Shown here: positions 1-10,702 of the stretch, in pieces
Position numbering within the stretch: the first letter of the stretch is position 1
How the letters are laid out: each line of letters opens with the position of its first letter
Source: Leptolyngbya sp. NIES-2104
Lineage (GTDB): Bacteria; Cyanobacteriota; Cyanobacteriia; Leptolyngbyales; Leptolyngbyaceae
Assembly: GCF_001485215.1 (NCBI RefSeq)
Contig: NZ_BBWW01000001.1
Coordinates: forward strand, 806,001-870,000
Length of the DNA stretch: 64,000 bases
Reading direction: 5' to 3'
Notes under the pieces: model-generated
Databases searched by the model: none
What the model saw: the letters and a program-made list of their open reading frames with translations, nothing else
Told to the model about the DNA's origin: nothing
Position numbers and translations under genes: made by a program

Positions 1-31
1 TCTCGATCGTGCATTGAATGATTGTCCTGTG

Positions 32-2542
32 TTACAGCCAGTTCCCTAATAAGACATAAGGTGCCCAATACCTGGGATGACGGAAATTGGGGTCGCGAAG
101 TAAAGATAGTTGCGCTTGTCTGAGTGCTTCTGCCTTTGAGACTTTATCTTTCGCTAATTCGCGGTAGAACTGCCCAATAAATCGCGCTCCCGATTGATCA
201 TCTAAGCTCCACAATGAAGCTAGAGTACTCCGCGCCCCAGCTTGCACTGCCACGCCTGCCAATCCTAATGCTGCTCGTTTATCGCCCTCAGCCGTTTCGC
301 AGGCACTTAGAACTAAGAGTTCGATCGCTTGGCTTTGTAGGTCTTCGCGATCGCGCAATAACAAACTTAGTTCATTCACTTTAATCGGCTTATCCCAAGC
401 TAATATGAACGTTTCATCGGCGTTAGAGCTAAATTGTCCATGAGTTGCTAAATGCACGATCGGAAACGGTAACGCCTGTATTTGTTCTCGCAATTTTGCG
501 CTGGTAAAGGCTTGATTGAGCAAAATCTGACTCGGAACTTCGGCTTGCAGTTCTTTGAGTTCTGAAGCTACATTTGTCAAAGCACTAAAACCGTGACGTT
601 CTTGGGTTAATCCAGCCGCGATCGCTTGTAATTTCTGATTCTGAATCGGTTGAGGATTGAGCAATTGCAACCCAGGAGATAAAGCAACGCTGTAGCGCTC
701 AATTAAGTAGCGTTGTCCATCATGGAGAGCCGCGATCGGCACATTTCGCAAAGCTCCATCCAGGACAAATACAAGCGTGTTGGTTTTCTGCTGTTCTAGC
801 TCGGCTGCAATGGGTTGAATCAGCCAATCATAGACCTTCTTACCCAGTTGCTTGCCCTGCGGTGTAGTGATTGGTTTTTCTAAATTCTGTCGCAGTTCTT
901 CTAAAGTTGTTTCTAGCTCAGATTGTGCAACCTGAACTGTATAGTGACGTAGTGGTTGTTCTGGAAGGCTAAGAATGATATCAATGCGATCGGGTAAAAT
1001 AATCGGGTAAACAACGGCTGCTTGAGTCTGTGTTTTGAGTGAATCAATCTCGACAATCTTTCCTGCTAAACAAGCGGTTCGGAAAAAGTTATCGAGTTCT
1101 GCCAACCGCAGTGATTCAATTACTTGACGCGCTTGTTTCAGGTTCTCTTGTGCGGGAGTGGGCGAACTCAGCAATACCTCTACATATTCTCGATACACTG
1201 GCTCTACACGCTCCCGAAACGAGAATTGTAAATCAGGATTCGATGCTGCTAAATCAGATCGAATCGACTGCAAGGACTGAAACGCTAAACGATAGCTCTG
1301 AGTTGCTGCCTGAGTTTGTCCTTGTGCCCTGAGCAGTCGTCCAAGTTGCCACTGCCATTGATAAGAAATCTCTGGGGCTTGAATCGTTTGGGCAGTCATT
1401 AATGCTTGTTCGGTCAGCTTTTGTGCTTCTGATTGCTGCTGTGTTTGTTCATAGACTTGACCCAGATACCCTAGCGCATACGTTTCAGCCCGCCTGTCGC
1501 CTAATTTTCGGGCTTCTTGGAGTGCGATCGCTAACGTTTGAGCAGCGGCTACGGAATCAAGTTTGATCAAGCTTTGAGAAAAATTAATCCGAGCATAAAC
1601 CGTCGATCGACTCAAAGGTAAAGTGGATAACCTGGATTGAATTTCAGGAATCAAGGCTTTACTTTGTTCTCGCTGCCCCATTTCGACTAGCAGGCTAAAT
1701 CGATTCAGTAACGCCTGGGGTTGATTCGATCGCTGATAGAATGCCAAGGCTGCTGTCGTGTCCTGCTGCGATCGTGCGGCATTGCCTAGACTCAACAGCG
1801 TTGCGTCAGCTTCTACATCGGACAGCTTCAAACTTTGCTCTAAAAATTGCCGCGATCGCGCCGCGTTCCCGACCCGGAGCCAGCTATCCCCTAGACTTCT
1901 TAATGCGATCGCTTTCAACCGTGAATTAGACTGTCGTTGCAGCAACCGTTCGACTTCTGCTAAGGTTTGTCTCGCTTGCAATAGTAATCCTAAAGCCTGC
2001 TGTGCCTGGACTTGATTGAGCAAACTGCCAATCTTTGGCGTGTCCTCACCCAGTTGCGTATAAAGTGCTGTCGCTTGTTTCCAGGTTGTCAGTGCCGCTT
2101 CGACCTGTCCCTGAGTGAATTGAATTTCCCCTTGCGTATTTAAAACTTGTGCCAAAATCCGAGGGTGAGATGTGCCTACTAGAAGTTTTAAGCTTTTTGC
2201 AATGGATTCAGAGGCTTCGCTTAGAGAACCGATTTGCTTGTGCGCTAAGGCAAGGTAGCTCAAAATCAAGGCTTGATTGGCGCGATTGCTTTTGGCATCA
2301 TATTCTATTTCAGCTTGTTTCCAGTCTGCGATCGCTTGAACATACTGCCCCGCCTGGTAAGAGATGCGTCCCTGCTGCACCCGTTGATCAACAGACTGCG
2401 ATCGCTCGACAGGCGGATTCACTTGTGGAGAATGGGCAACAGAGGCAGCCCCGAACGATAAACATAACCCAAGTGCCAAGCTAATTTGCGTTGCAGAAGT
2501 CACACTGCTACTCAGTCTTACAAATTGACGCGATCGTGCCAT
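32..2542 (-). CDS. TPR-CHAT protein, secreted
   Basis: An 836-residue protein with a probable signal peptide (basic start, hydrophobic stretch at about residues 19-35). A long helical region of tetratricopeptide-type repeats follows (about 60-430), then a C-terminal CHAT domain (about 510-836). CHAT domains are caspase-like cysteine proteases; the expected catalytic pair is visible as His in HLATHG (about residue 700) and Cys in LSACET (about 746). The family is common in filamentous cyanobacteria and is usually taken as a protease or signalling module; its substrate is unknown. Translation begins with ATG at 2542. The gene is divergent from the giant lectin-like gene, with about 190 nt between the starts, so they may share a control region. 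The domain call is firm; the biological role is not known. Confidence 0.9.
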   Translation of the reverse strand: MARSRQFVRLSSSVTSATQISLALGLCLSFGAASVAHSPQVNPPVERSQSVDQRVQQGRISYQAGQYVQAIADWKQAEIEYDAKSNRANQALILSYLALAHKQIGSLSEASESIAKSLKLLVGTSHPRILAQVLNTQGEIQFTQGQVEAALTTWKQATALYTQLGEDTPKIGSLLNQVQAQQALGLLLQARQTLAEVERLLQRQSNSRLKAIALRSLGDSWLRVGNAARSRQFLEQSLKLSDVEADATLLSLGNAARSQQDTTAALAFYQRSNQPQALLNRFSLLVEMGQREQSKALIPEIQSRLSTLPLSRSTVYARINFSQSLIKLDSVAAAQTLAIALQEARKLGDRRAETYALGYLGQVYEQTQQQSEAQKLTEQALMTAQTIQAPEISYQWQWQLGRLLRAQGQTQAATQSYRLAFQSLQSIRSDLAASNPDLQFSFRERVEPVYREYVEVLLSSPTPAQENLKQARQVIESLRLAELDNFFRTACLAGKIVEIDSLKTQTQAAVVYPIILPDRIDIILSLPEQPLRHYTVQVAQSELETTLEELRQNLEKPITTPQGKQLGKKVYDWLIQPIAAELEQQKTNTLVFVLDGALRNVPIAALHDGQRYLIERYSVALSPGLQLLNPQPIQNQKLQAIAAGLTQERHGFSALTNVASELKELQAEVPSQILLNQAFTSAKLREQIQALPFPIVHLATHGQFSSNADETFILAWDKPIKVNELSLLLRDREDLQSQAIELLVLSACETAEGDKRAALGLAGVAVQAGARSTLASLWSLDDQSGARFIGQFYRELAKDKVSKAEALRQAQLSLLRDPNFRHPRYWAPYVLLGNWL

Positions 2543-2735
2543 TCCCCTCCTCCTGCATTTCTGCCCAATAGAAGCCTAGCCGAAAACTTCCCCTGCATAA
2601 CTTTTCAATCCTGCCCGCATCTACTTCTAGCGGCATCCAACGACGACAGACAGCAAACTCTAATCGCTGATCTAGACGTGGTTAAGCGATTCCGCACTTA
2701 GAGGAAAACCATCTTACTTTTTGAGGATTGATCCG

Positions 2736-5700
2736 ATGCTTTTACAGAAAGATAATCTGTGCCACATCAACAGTATTGCTCATGAAGGCAAAGTCGTAGT
2801 CTTCGGGACGGCTACTGATGGCAAAGTTTACTACACGGTGCGGCAGGATGGCTTTGAGGAGAACTCTCGCAAGACTCAGATGGATTGGGAAAATTGGCAG
2901 ATTTTAGACTTTCCAAACGAACCGCCCACTAAATGCACGTTTACAGACGAGAAGACCGCTGATTGCTCTGTTGAAGCAAAAGAGCAGCAGGAACTCGCGA
3001 TCAAGAACAAGGACGGGCAGCTTATTCGACTTATCCGCTCGCGCTATCAGACGCGAGACCAAACTGCGATCGCACCCGTTCAATTGGTTTCCGGTTTGGG
3101 GCACCTTTACGTTTTTCGGCAGTCTATTACCAATACTCTTCTTGTCGATCGCTTTGTACTCGATGGCATGAAGAATGAATTGATTCGCAAATATGAGGTG
3201 CGGTTTAAGCGCAGTCGTCAGAAATATCAACCCCTGCAAAGCTCGAACGCTCAAGACCAAGACTCGCTCGATACGTTAGATTTTCGGAATGCAAACGGCG
3301 AGTACTTCTACGAACCAACTCAAGAAATTAGCTTCATCAAAAATCTCGACCAGGGGTGGTTTTCGGTCGTTCTCGTGCCAACGAGTGAACATGAGCAGTA
3401 TCGCTGGCATATCTTTGCTTACGACCAGAAGACGAAGCAAGTTGAAGCAATCTCTCTACGCGCTTCCGAAGAGGGGCGATTTGATGTCAAAGACTACACA
3501 GTCATGGAGCCTGACAAAAACGATGTTCTTAAACCGCGAAATGTTTGTGGCATCATTCGCCAAACGATCGATGTCGGAGCAAAGCTTAGCAACGGGTTGA
3601 GTGCTACATTCTACTACACTCAAAGTAAAGCAGCAGGTGAATCAACAGAAAACGCCCCACTTCTAAAACAGGCGGCTAAAATTATGCTGGTGATGCCGAC
3701 CGAGCGAGGCTATGCCGCAGCCATTAATTTCTCGATCGCTCAAGATGGAACGCTCTCGCAAATTGCTAAGTCCGAACCAAAATCTATCTTGCAGAAAACG
3801 GAAGATGTTTTGCTGCCAGTGGACACCCTTGATAATATCAAAGCGATCGGTAACAATCCTTTGCCTCAAGGAAAAATTAGCGCGATCGCACGCAGTACAA
3901 CCGCTCAGCAACTTGATGTCATTCCAGAAGCAAAATCAACCGTCAACATTGGGACTGAAATCAAAATTGAAGGAACGACAGGCTATAACGGTCACTATAA
4001 AGTTGGCAGAACAATCGATGCCAATACATTTGAAGTCGATCCACCGAATGAATCGGTAGGACGCTGGGAAGTGCTGCCCGACGAGGAAGTCGTCAACTTT
4101 GATGGCATCATTACTCGCTTTCAACTGTCTGACGGGAAGCTGCGCGTGACCTGCCCGAATCACGGTTTAACGTCTAGTGATGAAGTTCAAATTACTGGAA
4201 CTGAATCGTATGACGGCATCTATTCTGTAGCGAAATTAAATGCTGCATCTTTTACGATCGATACCCAATGGCAACCCGGTGAAGTCGTTAACCTGAAAAT
4301 GCAGTCAGTAAAACGGCGCGGCGTGACTTTTGGAAGCAGCGATTGCATCACCTTCCCAACCCTGAAGCTGAAAACGCCCGCCGAAAAGTCTTTTGGGGAA
4401 ACCTTCTCAGCCTGGATTTTCCCAGTCCTGCCGGAGGGAGGTTCGCAGTTCATTTTAGGGCGCAAGGATCAATCGGTGGCAATGGTGCTTGAAGCAAATC
4501 AACTGAAGTTTAGCTGCAAGTGGATGGGCAACACTGTGACTGTGACTTGTCCTGCACCGGAAAAGAATGAGTGGGTGCATTATGCAGGGATTCTCTCTTA
4601 TGTCCAGGAGAAAGTCACTCTAACCTTGTGTAAGAACGGCACAGAAGTGGGTAGAAGTCCTGAGCCTCTCCCGGTTAACAAAACTCAGCCCTGGTCAACG
4701 GAGTTCGTTCTAGGCGCAAGCACAGCAGCTTTTCAAGGGAAAATAGCAGAGGTGCAACTTTGGCAGAGGGCACGTTCTTCGCAAGAGATCAAAAATACGA
4801 TGCACCTGCTCTTGACGGGGAAAGAGTTGGATTTGGCAGGATATTGGCGATTGGGTGCGATCGCCTCCGTCAACAGCGAAGCTCCCGCAGAGGGCGAAGA
4901 AAGACGAGTCACAGATTTCTCAGTCTATGGCAATGATGGCGTAGTCAGCGAGAACGCCTATGTTAGTGCAGTCACATTGAATCGTAAACTCAAAGGCGAT
5001 TCGATCAATGCAGCAAAATACAGCAACAGTGAACTCTTTGCCGTAACCCAATGCGCCACCTATGAGGAGGAATTTGAGTTCAAGATCATCCCAAATCAGC
5101 CTCTAGCCCCGAATAATGTCGATGGTCAAAATCATCCGGTGTTCCAGTTGAACCATTGGGGGCAGCGCAGTCGCAGCAGCAAAGAGCGAACACCGATCGA
5201 GCGAGAAAATAAGAATGCTGATACTCAATTTAAGAAGCTTTCAGACGGTTGGTATCGAGCTTCTGCAAGGTTTATGATTCCGCCTGGTGTGACGATGCTG
5301 CGATCGTTCGAGATCGACAACATCAAAGGAGAGTGGTCAAAGCTAGAAATCCGCAAACATCGCATTCGATTGTTGTCCAATACGATTACAGAGGAACGCT
5401 GCGGCGACGGCACAGAACCTCTGAAGCTAGAGGTATTAGGCAAGGACACTCAAACTCTAGAAAATCTGGTGCTAAAACTTGCTCCCTTAGAACAGGAAGA
5501 AGCAAAGCTCACCGCTGAATGGCTGGAACTGGTGGCGAAGCTCAACCTACTTGAGGGAGGAGGGCTAACGAAGCAAATTACAGATCAGAATCAGACGATT
5601 ACAACGCTCACGAATGAACTAGCCACATTAAAAGCACGCCTTTCAGAAATCTCTGAAAATCCGCTCAACTACTGGTGTCGGTTACGTTGTCGCAGCCGAC

Positions 5701-8700
5701 TCAGCGGTGCAGCCAGAATTTACACCGACACGAAAAACCTGATTCATGGCTATGATTCTGGAATCGCGAACAGTAAGGTTTACAGCAACTACCAGTTCAG
5801 GTTTGAGTATGTGGACACGTTCAATGGAGAGCCGTATTACACGATCGTGTCAGCTTACGAAAACCGCATTCTAGATATGCGAACCGATGGCAGCAATATC
5901 GTTTATGGTCACACCGAGCATCACGAACGGGAGAATCAGCAATGGCGATTTGTCAAGCAAAGCGATGGCTACTACCAGATTTTTTGTCGTTGGCAGCAAC
6001 GGAGTCTCGGTCAGGACAAGGGTACTGAATACAGTGTGGTGGGTTTCGACACCTTCAGAAGTAAAGAGAATGAGCAGTGGCTTTTAGTGAAGGTCGTTGA
6101 GCCTGATGGTAGCGGTCTACGCGCAAATGACAAGATTGACCTCGCTGAAGACGACGTGTTTCGTAAACAGCAGCAGTTAGATCAGGCGAAACAACGCCTT
6201 GCTGAGTTGAATGCTTTAAATAGCATTGACACCAACCAGAAAGAGACATGGAAGCGCCGCATCGGTGAATTAAAGCGATCGATTGAGACCACGCAAACGG
6301 CGATCGGTTCTCAAACGACAACGTTCTTGCAGAATATCAAAAGGGATTCTGTGGAGATGAATCCTATCTACAAAGATAGCCGCGATCTAGTGACAACGGG
6401 AGCGTTTCTGGAGTTTATTCGATCGCAAGGGCGGTTAAGCGCGATCGATTCCTGCACCGGGCATGTCCAGATGTCTTACTTAGATGTTCAAGGCAAAATT
6501 CGTCAAACTCGCTACGATGCCACCGACAGCAAATGGCTCCCAGATGCTCTGCGCACCTGTCTAAATTTCTCACAGGCGAACAGTGTTCTAACATTGAACC
6601 AATCCACAGGGATTAGTGTGAGAGATTGCTGGACGGTTGAAGCTTGGTTCGCTTACCCGTTGCCTGCGATCGAGTTACCTGATCAGAAGTTGGTGACTAG
6701 AGAATGGAATACTTTGGTCGGAAACGATCAGTTTCAAATTGTGGTCAACCAAGGGAAACAACTAGGCATCCGCAGCGACAATGGTTTCTTTAACTGTGAC
6801 TATTCTCTAAAGCAACTCGCACTCGGTTGGCATCATCTCGCGGTTGTGACGACGGCAGGAGAAGAACCCACGACGATATTTTATCTCGATGGTCAGCGTG
6901 TCGGAGATACCCGCACTCCGATTAGCGATCGCATCGCTACCCTCAAGGGAAAGTCCGATGCCACTGCAAAGCAAGAGATTCAGGAGTTGGAAAAGAAACT
7001 ACAGCATGTCACCTTCAAAAGTAACAGCGATACTTCGATTAGCTTGATTACGCACATTGGCAATCATCCGAGAGGAAACCAACCCTTCGGCAAGCTGGCG
7101 GAAGTGCGAGTCTGGCAAATTGCATTAGACGCGGACGAAGTGGAAATCAACAGCAAAACAGTTCTCAGTGGCAATGAACCCGGCTTACTTGCCTACTATC
7201 CGATGAGTGACGGAAGCAGTGGAACTGTTCAGAATATTTCCGATCGTTCACCGCGAAAACAGGATGGAACTGTGTCAGGTGCTGTGAGTTGGTTTCCTTG
7301 TGCAGCACCGATCGGTTCTCTAGGAAACCAGGCAAAGGTGTTTGATGGTAAAACCGATTTTGTAGATTTGGGCAATGCTCCACAACCCAACTCCAGTGAA
7401 CCTATCACTCTCTCAGCTTGGATCAGACCTTTTAGCACAGCAGGAGTTCAAAACATTGTGGCTCGTGGCTTTACCCGCAGTCCAGATGCTGAAATCTCGC
7501 TTCGCATTTTGAATGGACAATATGAGGTCGGAAGCTGGGATGGTCAACCCTATAGCGCTGCTGCTTCAATCAATGCAGAGGATCTCTTTACTTGGGTTCA
7601 TCTCGCTGGCGTTTACGATGGAACGAACTGGACACTCTATCGTAATGGCGAGGTCTTGAAGAGTACGCCTGCTCGCAAGGGTGCAATTCCAGTCAATGCG
7701 AACTGGACGATCGGGGCTAAGAGTGGAGGAACTGAGCGATTCTTCCAGGGCGAAATTTCTGAAGTAAGTATTTGGAATCGTGCCTTGTCGAAATCCGACA
7801 TTCAAGCCAATATGTGGCGGCGGCTATCGGGAAAAGAACCGGGCTTACAGAAATATTGGCGCTTCAATCAGGTCGATGCTGTGATTTGTACAGAATACGC
7901 CACTCAGGGCATCGATCCCGTCACTGGACAAAAATCAGCCATGCTGCGACGGTTTTTTGGCACGATCGTTCCTGGCGGAGTTTCATTACTTAGCAACCAA
8001 CGAATTGAGTCACTGGAACTGCACTGGGTCGGCAATGCTCAATTTAAACCGACCTTGCTTGGCTACATCGAAGGCGCTCCTCCAGTTCCGAGCGAAAATC
8101 TCACCGTCAGTTTTGACTACAACGGCGCAACTTCAGTCGAACTCAGCTTTGCTGAAGATGTTGCCTATCGCTGGAATCGAAACCAAGAAGCAGGATTTGG
8201 AGCAACCTCTTCCCTGTTCATTGGGGTTGACCAAACCGTGATGGCGGGTGCCGTTGTAGAAACGCAAAAGGCGATGGAAATTCGTCAAGGATTTGTCGCG
8301 GATCTGTCAATGCGTGGAAACTTCCTCAACAGCAGTTCGGTTTCAGCGAGCAATTCTAGTACGATGAGCGACAAGTTAGAATTGCGCGGAATGCCAGAAC
8401 TCACTCCGAAATTTGAACAATTAGGAACCCGCTTTATTCCTAAAAACGTAGGCTATGCCCTGGTGATTTCTGGGATTGCAGATGTTTACATCACACGACT
8501 TGCCAGCAGTAAAAAAATGATCGGCTATCAACTGCAACCCGTCGAAGGGATTGAACCGGATATCAATACCATCACCTTCATGATGAATCCTGCCTATACA
8601 ATGAATGGCAGTTTGGATGGCATGACCGGGATGCAGGCGACCAGCGATCGCTTTTTCCGTCATGTGCCCCAAATGCGGAATCAGTATGGTTCGCTGTACC

Positions 8701-9698
8701 CTGCGAGCTACTATCGGATCAAAGAAGCCTATGACTTGAAACGAGCGATCGAGCAACAAGATGCCGAGCGTGAATCCTACTTCTGGAACTTCAATAGTAA
8801 TCTAGTAGACGAAACCTCGCTGAGCAGACAGGTCGATGTCGATGTGTCCGAAAAAGACAATAAAGAGCAACGGAGTGCTGTGAGGTCGAGAATTGCCGAT
8901 TCTGAGAAACTTGTCCAAGCCAGGAGTGGACTGGCGAGTTGGCAGCAGAAGATGGCAGCGATTCAACTTAAAGCAGGGAAGCGCAATATCGTTAATACCT
9001 ATGTTTGGGATGCGGATGGCGGCTTACGCACCGAGTCTCAACAGTTTGCAAGCACAGTCGAACATACGATTGGCGGATCATTCACTCTAGAAGGCGCGAT
9101 CGGGGGCACCGGTGGGTTTAAGGTGCTAGGGGTCGGTGGAGAGTTGACTGCACAAGCAACCTTCAATCTGACTCAAACGATGACCAAAACGGAAAGTCGC
9201 AGCCGGGGGATGTCGTTGGCGGTGGATCTCAGTGGCGTAGAGCGGATGGGCATCACGGACTACAAGGACAATCCAATTGTTCCAGGCGAGAAGGTCGATC
9301 GCTATCGCTTCATGAGCTTCTACCTAGAAAAAGAAAAGAAGCATTTCGAGCATTTCTTCAGTCAGGTCGTCGATCCAGAGTGGCTCCAAGGCAATGATGA
9401 GGAAGCCCGCGCTTTACGGCAGGTACAGTCTGGTAAGCCGAATCCTGCTTGGCGAGTGATGCACCGCGTGACTTACATCGAACGTCCAGCCTTGATGGGG
9501 TTTGGTCAAGATCTGCGGAAAGCCGCAACCGATACGACTCCAACGGATACTAAACGTCTGCTCGATCGCATTCAGGGTTTAGAAACTGAGAATGATCAGT
9601 TGAGCAAGAAGCTCGATCAAATTCTAAATTTGCTGCAATCTGGCTCTGTTCCTGATTCAGATGGAAAGACAGAACAAGTGCCTAATTCACTGAGTTGA
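2736..9698 (+). CDS. Giant LamG / ricin-lectin repeat protein
   Basis: A 2320-residue protein. The ATG at 2736 is preferred over the upstream TTG at 2721 because GAGG (2723-2726) lies 9 nt before it. Three LamG/concanavalin-like jelly-roll modules are recognisable from repeated ...GKIAEVQLW, GKLAEVRVW and GEISEVSIW motifs, at about residues 530-710, 1275-1495 and 1530-1715. A ricin-type beta-trefoil segment with QQW and EQW motifs lies at about 980-1125. Coiled-coil segments occur near 910-970, 1130-1200 and at the C-terminus (about 2270-2305). A glycine-rich alternating segment lies at about 2110-2165. No signal peptide or clear membrane anchor is visible. The modules suggest carbohydrate or surface binding. 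Export route and activity are unknown. I do not recognise the whole protein. Confidence 0.8.
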   Translation: MLLQKDNLCHINSIAHEGKVVVFGTATDGKVYYTVRQDGFEENSRKTQMDWENWQILDFPNEPPTKCTFTDEKTADCSVEAKEQQELAIKNKDGQLIRLIRSRYQTRDQTAIAPVQLVSGLGHLYVFRQSITNTLLVDRFVLDGMKNELIRKYEVRFKRSRQKYQPLQSSNAQDQDSLDTLDFRNANGEYFYEPTQEISFIKNLDQGWFSVVLVPTSEHEQYRWHIFAYDQKTKQVEAISLRASEEGRFDVKDYTVMEPDKNDVLKPRNVCGIIRQTIDVGAKLSNGLSATFYYTQSKAAGESTENAPLLKQAAKIMLVMPTERGYAAAINFSIAQDGTLSQIAKSEPKSILQKTEDVLLPVDTLDNIKAIGNNPLPQGKISAIARSTTAQQLDVIPEAKSTVNIGTEIKIEGTTGYNGHYKVGRTIDANTFEVDPPNESVGRWEVLPDEEVVNFDGIITRFQLSDGKLRVTCPNHGLTSSDEVQITGTESYDGIYSVAKLNAASFTIDTQWQPGEVVNLKMQSVKRRGVTFGSSDCITFPTLKLKTPAEKSFGETFSAWIFPVLPEGGSQFILGRKDQSVAMVLEANQLKFSCKWMGNTVTVTCPAPEKNEWVHYAGILSYVQEKVTLTLCKNGTEVGRSPEPLPVNKTQPWSTEFVLGASTAAFQGKIAEVQLWQRARSSQEIKNTMHLLLTGKELDLAGYWRLGAIASVNSEAPAEGEERRVTDFSVYGNDGVVSENAYVSAVTLNRKLKGDSINAAKYSNSELFAVTQCATYEEEFEFKIIPNQPLAPNNVDGQNHPVFQLNHWGQRSRSSKERTPIERENKNADTQFKKLSDGWYRASARFMIPPGVTMLRSFEIDNIKGEWSKLEIRKHRIRLLSNTITEERCGDGTEPLKLEVLGKDTQTLENLVLKLAPLEQEEAKLTAEWLELVAKLNLLEGGGLTKQITDQNQTITTLTNELATLKARLSEISENPLNYWCRLRCRSRLSGAARIYTDTKNLIHGYDSGIANSKVYSNYQFRFEYVDTFNGEPYYTIVSAYENRILDMRTDGSNIVYGHTEHHERENQQWRFVKQSDGYYQIFCRWQQRSLGQDKGTEYSVVGFDTFRSKENEQWLLVKVVEPDGSGLRANDKIDLAEDDVFRKQQQLDQAKQRLAELNALNSIDTNQKETWKRRIGELKRSIETTQTAIGSQTTTFLQNIKRDSVEMNPIYKDSRDLVTTGAFLEFIRSQGRLSAIDSCTGHVQMSYLDVQGKIRQTRYDATDSKWLPDALRTCLNFSQANSVLTLNQSTGISVRDCWTVEAWFAYPLPAIELPDQKLVTREWNTLVGNDQFQIVVNQGKQLGIRSDNGFFNCDYSLKQLALGWHHLAVVTTAGEEPTTIFYLDGQRVGDTRTPISDRIATLKGKSDATAKQEIQELEKKLQHVTFKSNSDTSISLITHIGNHPRGNQPFGKLAEVRVWQIALDADEVEINSKTVLSGNEPGLLAYYPMSDGSSGTVQNISDRSPRKQDGTVSGAVSWFPCAAPIGSLGNQAKVFDGKTDFVDLGNAPQPNSSEPITLSAWIRPFSTAGVQNIVARGFTRSPDAEISLRILNGQYEVGSWDGQPYSAAASINAEDLFTWVHLAGVYDGTNWTLYRNGEVLKSTPARKGAIPVNANWTIGAKSGGTERFFQGEISEVSIWNRALSKSDIQANMWRRLSGKEPGLQKYWRFNQVDAVICTEYATQGIDPVTGQKSAMLRRFFGTIVPGGVSLLSNQRIESLELHWVGNAQFKPTLLGYIEGAPPVPSENLTVSFDYNGATSVELSFAEDVAYRWNRNQEAGFGATSSLFIGVDQTVMAGAVVETQKAMEIRQGFVADLSMRGNFLNSSSVSASNSSTMSDKLELRGMPELTPKFEQLGTRFIPKNVGYALVISGIADVYITRLASSKKMIGYQLQPVEGIEPDINTITFMMNPAYTMNGSLDGMTGMQATSDRFFRHVPQMRNQYGSLYPASYYRIKEAYDLKRAIEQQDAERESYFWNFNSNLVDETSLSRQVDVDVSEKDNKEQRSAVRSRIADSEKLVQARSGLASWQQKMAAIQLKAGKRNIVNTYVWDADGGLRTESQQFASTVEHTIGGSFTLEGAIGGTGGFKVLGVGGELTAQATFNLTQTMTKTESRSRGMSLAVDLSGVERMGITDYKDNPIVPGEKVDRYRFMSFYLEKEKKHFEHFFSQVVDPEWLQGNDEEARALRQVQSGKPNPAWRVMHRVTYIERPALMGFGQDLRKAATDTTPTDTKRLLDRIQGLETENDQLSKKLDQILNLLQSGSVPDSDGKTEQVPNSLS

Positions 9699-10077
9699 GC
9701 TAACTTTTCCTCCAATCCTGGATTCTGGTTTGCATCACTTCTAGCTTTAGGCTTCGTTTGAAAGACTGCTCTATCCTGCGATCGCTTCCTTTGTTCTTCT
9801 GGATGCGATCGCAGTCTATTGTGTAATGCAACTCTATCACCGACGAAGTTCGCAACTTGTTCGGGCAAAGGTGGAGAGATATTCGGAAGAAGTTACGATC
9901 GGGCTTCCATCAGTAGTGTCGAAGTCTCAGACTGAACCACTAATAAGCAATGAGGTTCTACACATCCGAGTGTTGGATCAGGCAGATTAGGAAAGCCTGG
10001 ATTATGTCCTGAGACTTGCTTTTGCGATCGGAGTTTGGTGATTTGATCTATAGCGATCGTTTTACGCTTAGAGAGCG
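9699..10077. other. Intergenic stretch with possible gene remnant
   Basis: About 380 nt with no complete gene. On the minus strand an open frame of about 62 codons runs from the CRISPR boundary to a stop at 9893-9895. Its translation (for example GHNPGFPNLPDPTLG) looks more protein-like than random, but there is no plausible start codon before it enters the array. It may be the 3' remnant of a gene cut when the array was established, or chance. Confidence 0.3.
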
Positions 10078-10702
10078 GTTTCAGTCTCGTTGCCAGGATT
10101 AAAGGTTCTGATCGGCAGTCGCAATAGGAAGAGAAGTAGAGTGTAGGGTAGGTTTCAGTCCCGTTGCCGGGATTAAAGGTTCTGATCGATCGTGGGATCA
10201 GTCTTACGATATGTCACGGGGACGTTTCAGTCCCGTTGCCGGGATTAAAGGTTCTGATCGGCAACCTGGTAAGAGCGGCTACTAATCTTGAAGGTTTAGT
10301 TTCAGTCCCGTTGCCGGGATTAAAGGTTCTGATCGTAATTGTATCGTTTATGTTCCCGGGTCATTAGATAAGTTTCAGTCCCGTTGCCGGGATTAAAGGT
10401 TCTGATCGTCAAAGCAGGGATGACACGAGGTTTTCTGAGGATAGTTTCAGTCCCGTTGCCGGGATTAAAGGTTCTGATCGTCATCTTTCAACTTTGGAAT
10501 CAACTCTATGAAACTTCGTTTCAGTCCCGTTGCCGGGATTAAAGGTTCTGATCGACTGGAATTATTGATTAAAAGAGCGTTAGCACTAATGCGTTTCAGT
10601 CCCGTTGCCGGGATTAAAGGTTCTGATCGTCAGTTGTTTGGCAACTTTTTGCACGATCGTCATGTGTTTCAGTCCCGTTGCCGGGATTAAAGGTTCTGAT
10701 CG
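10078..10702 (-). CRISPR. CRISPR array 1, 9 repeats of 37 bp
   Basis: Nine 37-bp repeats start at 10078, 10152, 10224, 10299, 10372, 10444, 10518, 10593 and 10666, with eight unique spacers of 35-38 nt. Read on the plus strand each repeat begins GTTTCAGTCCCG and ends GGTTCTGATCG; on the transcribed minus strand it ends GGGACTGAAAC, the usual 3' end that leaves a crRNA handle. The repeat at 10078 has two substitutions, which marks the old (trailer) end, so the leader is to the right at 10703. The array lies downstream of cas2 in the same direction and could also be reached by transcription of the cas operon. The repeat differs from array 2 only in a six-base block near its 5' end. Confidence 0.97.

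Noticed and set aside
32-2542. A type III-E Craspase-like TPR-CHAT partner of the CRISPR locus
   Set aside because: The protein has a signal peptide, lies beyond the giant gene, and no gRAMP effector is present.
10164-10690. Open frames with repeated PLPGLKVLI-type motifs across array 1
   Set aside because: They are translations of the CRISPR repeats and spacers, not genes.
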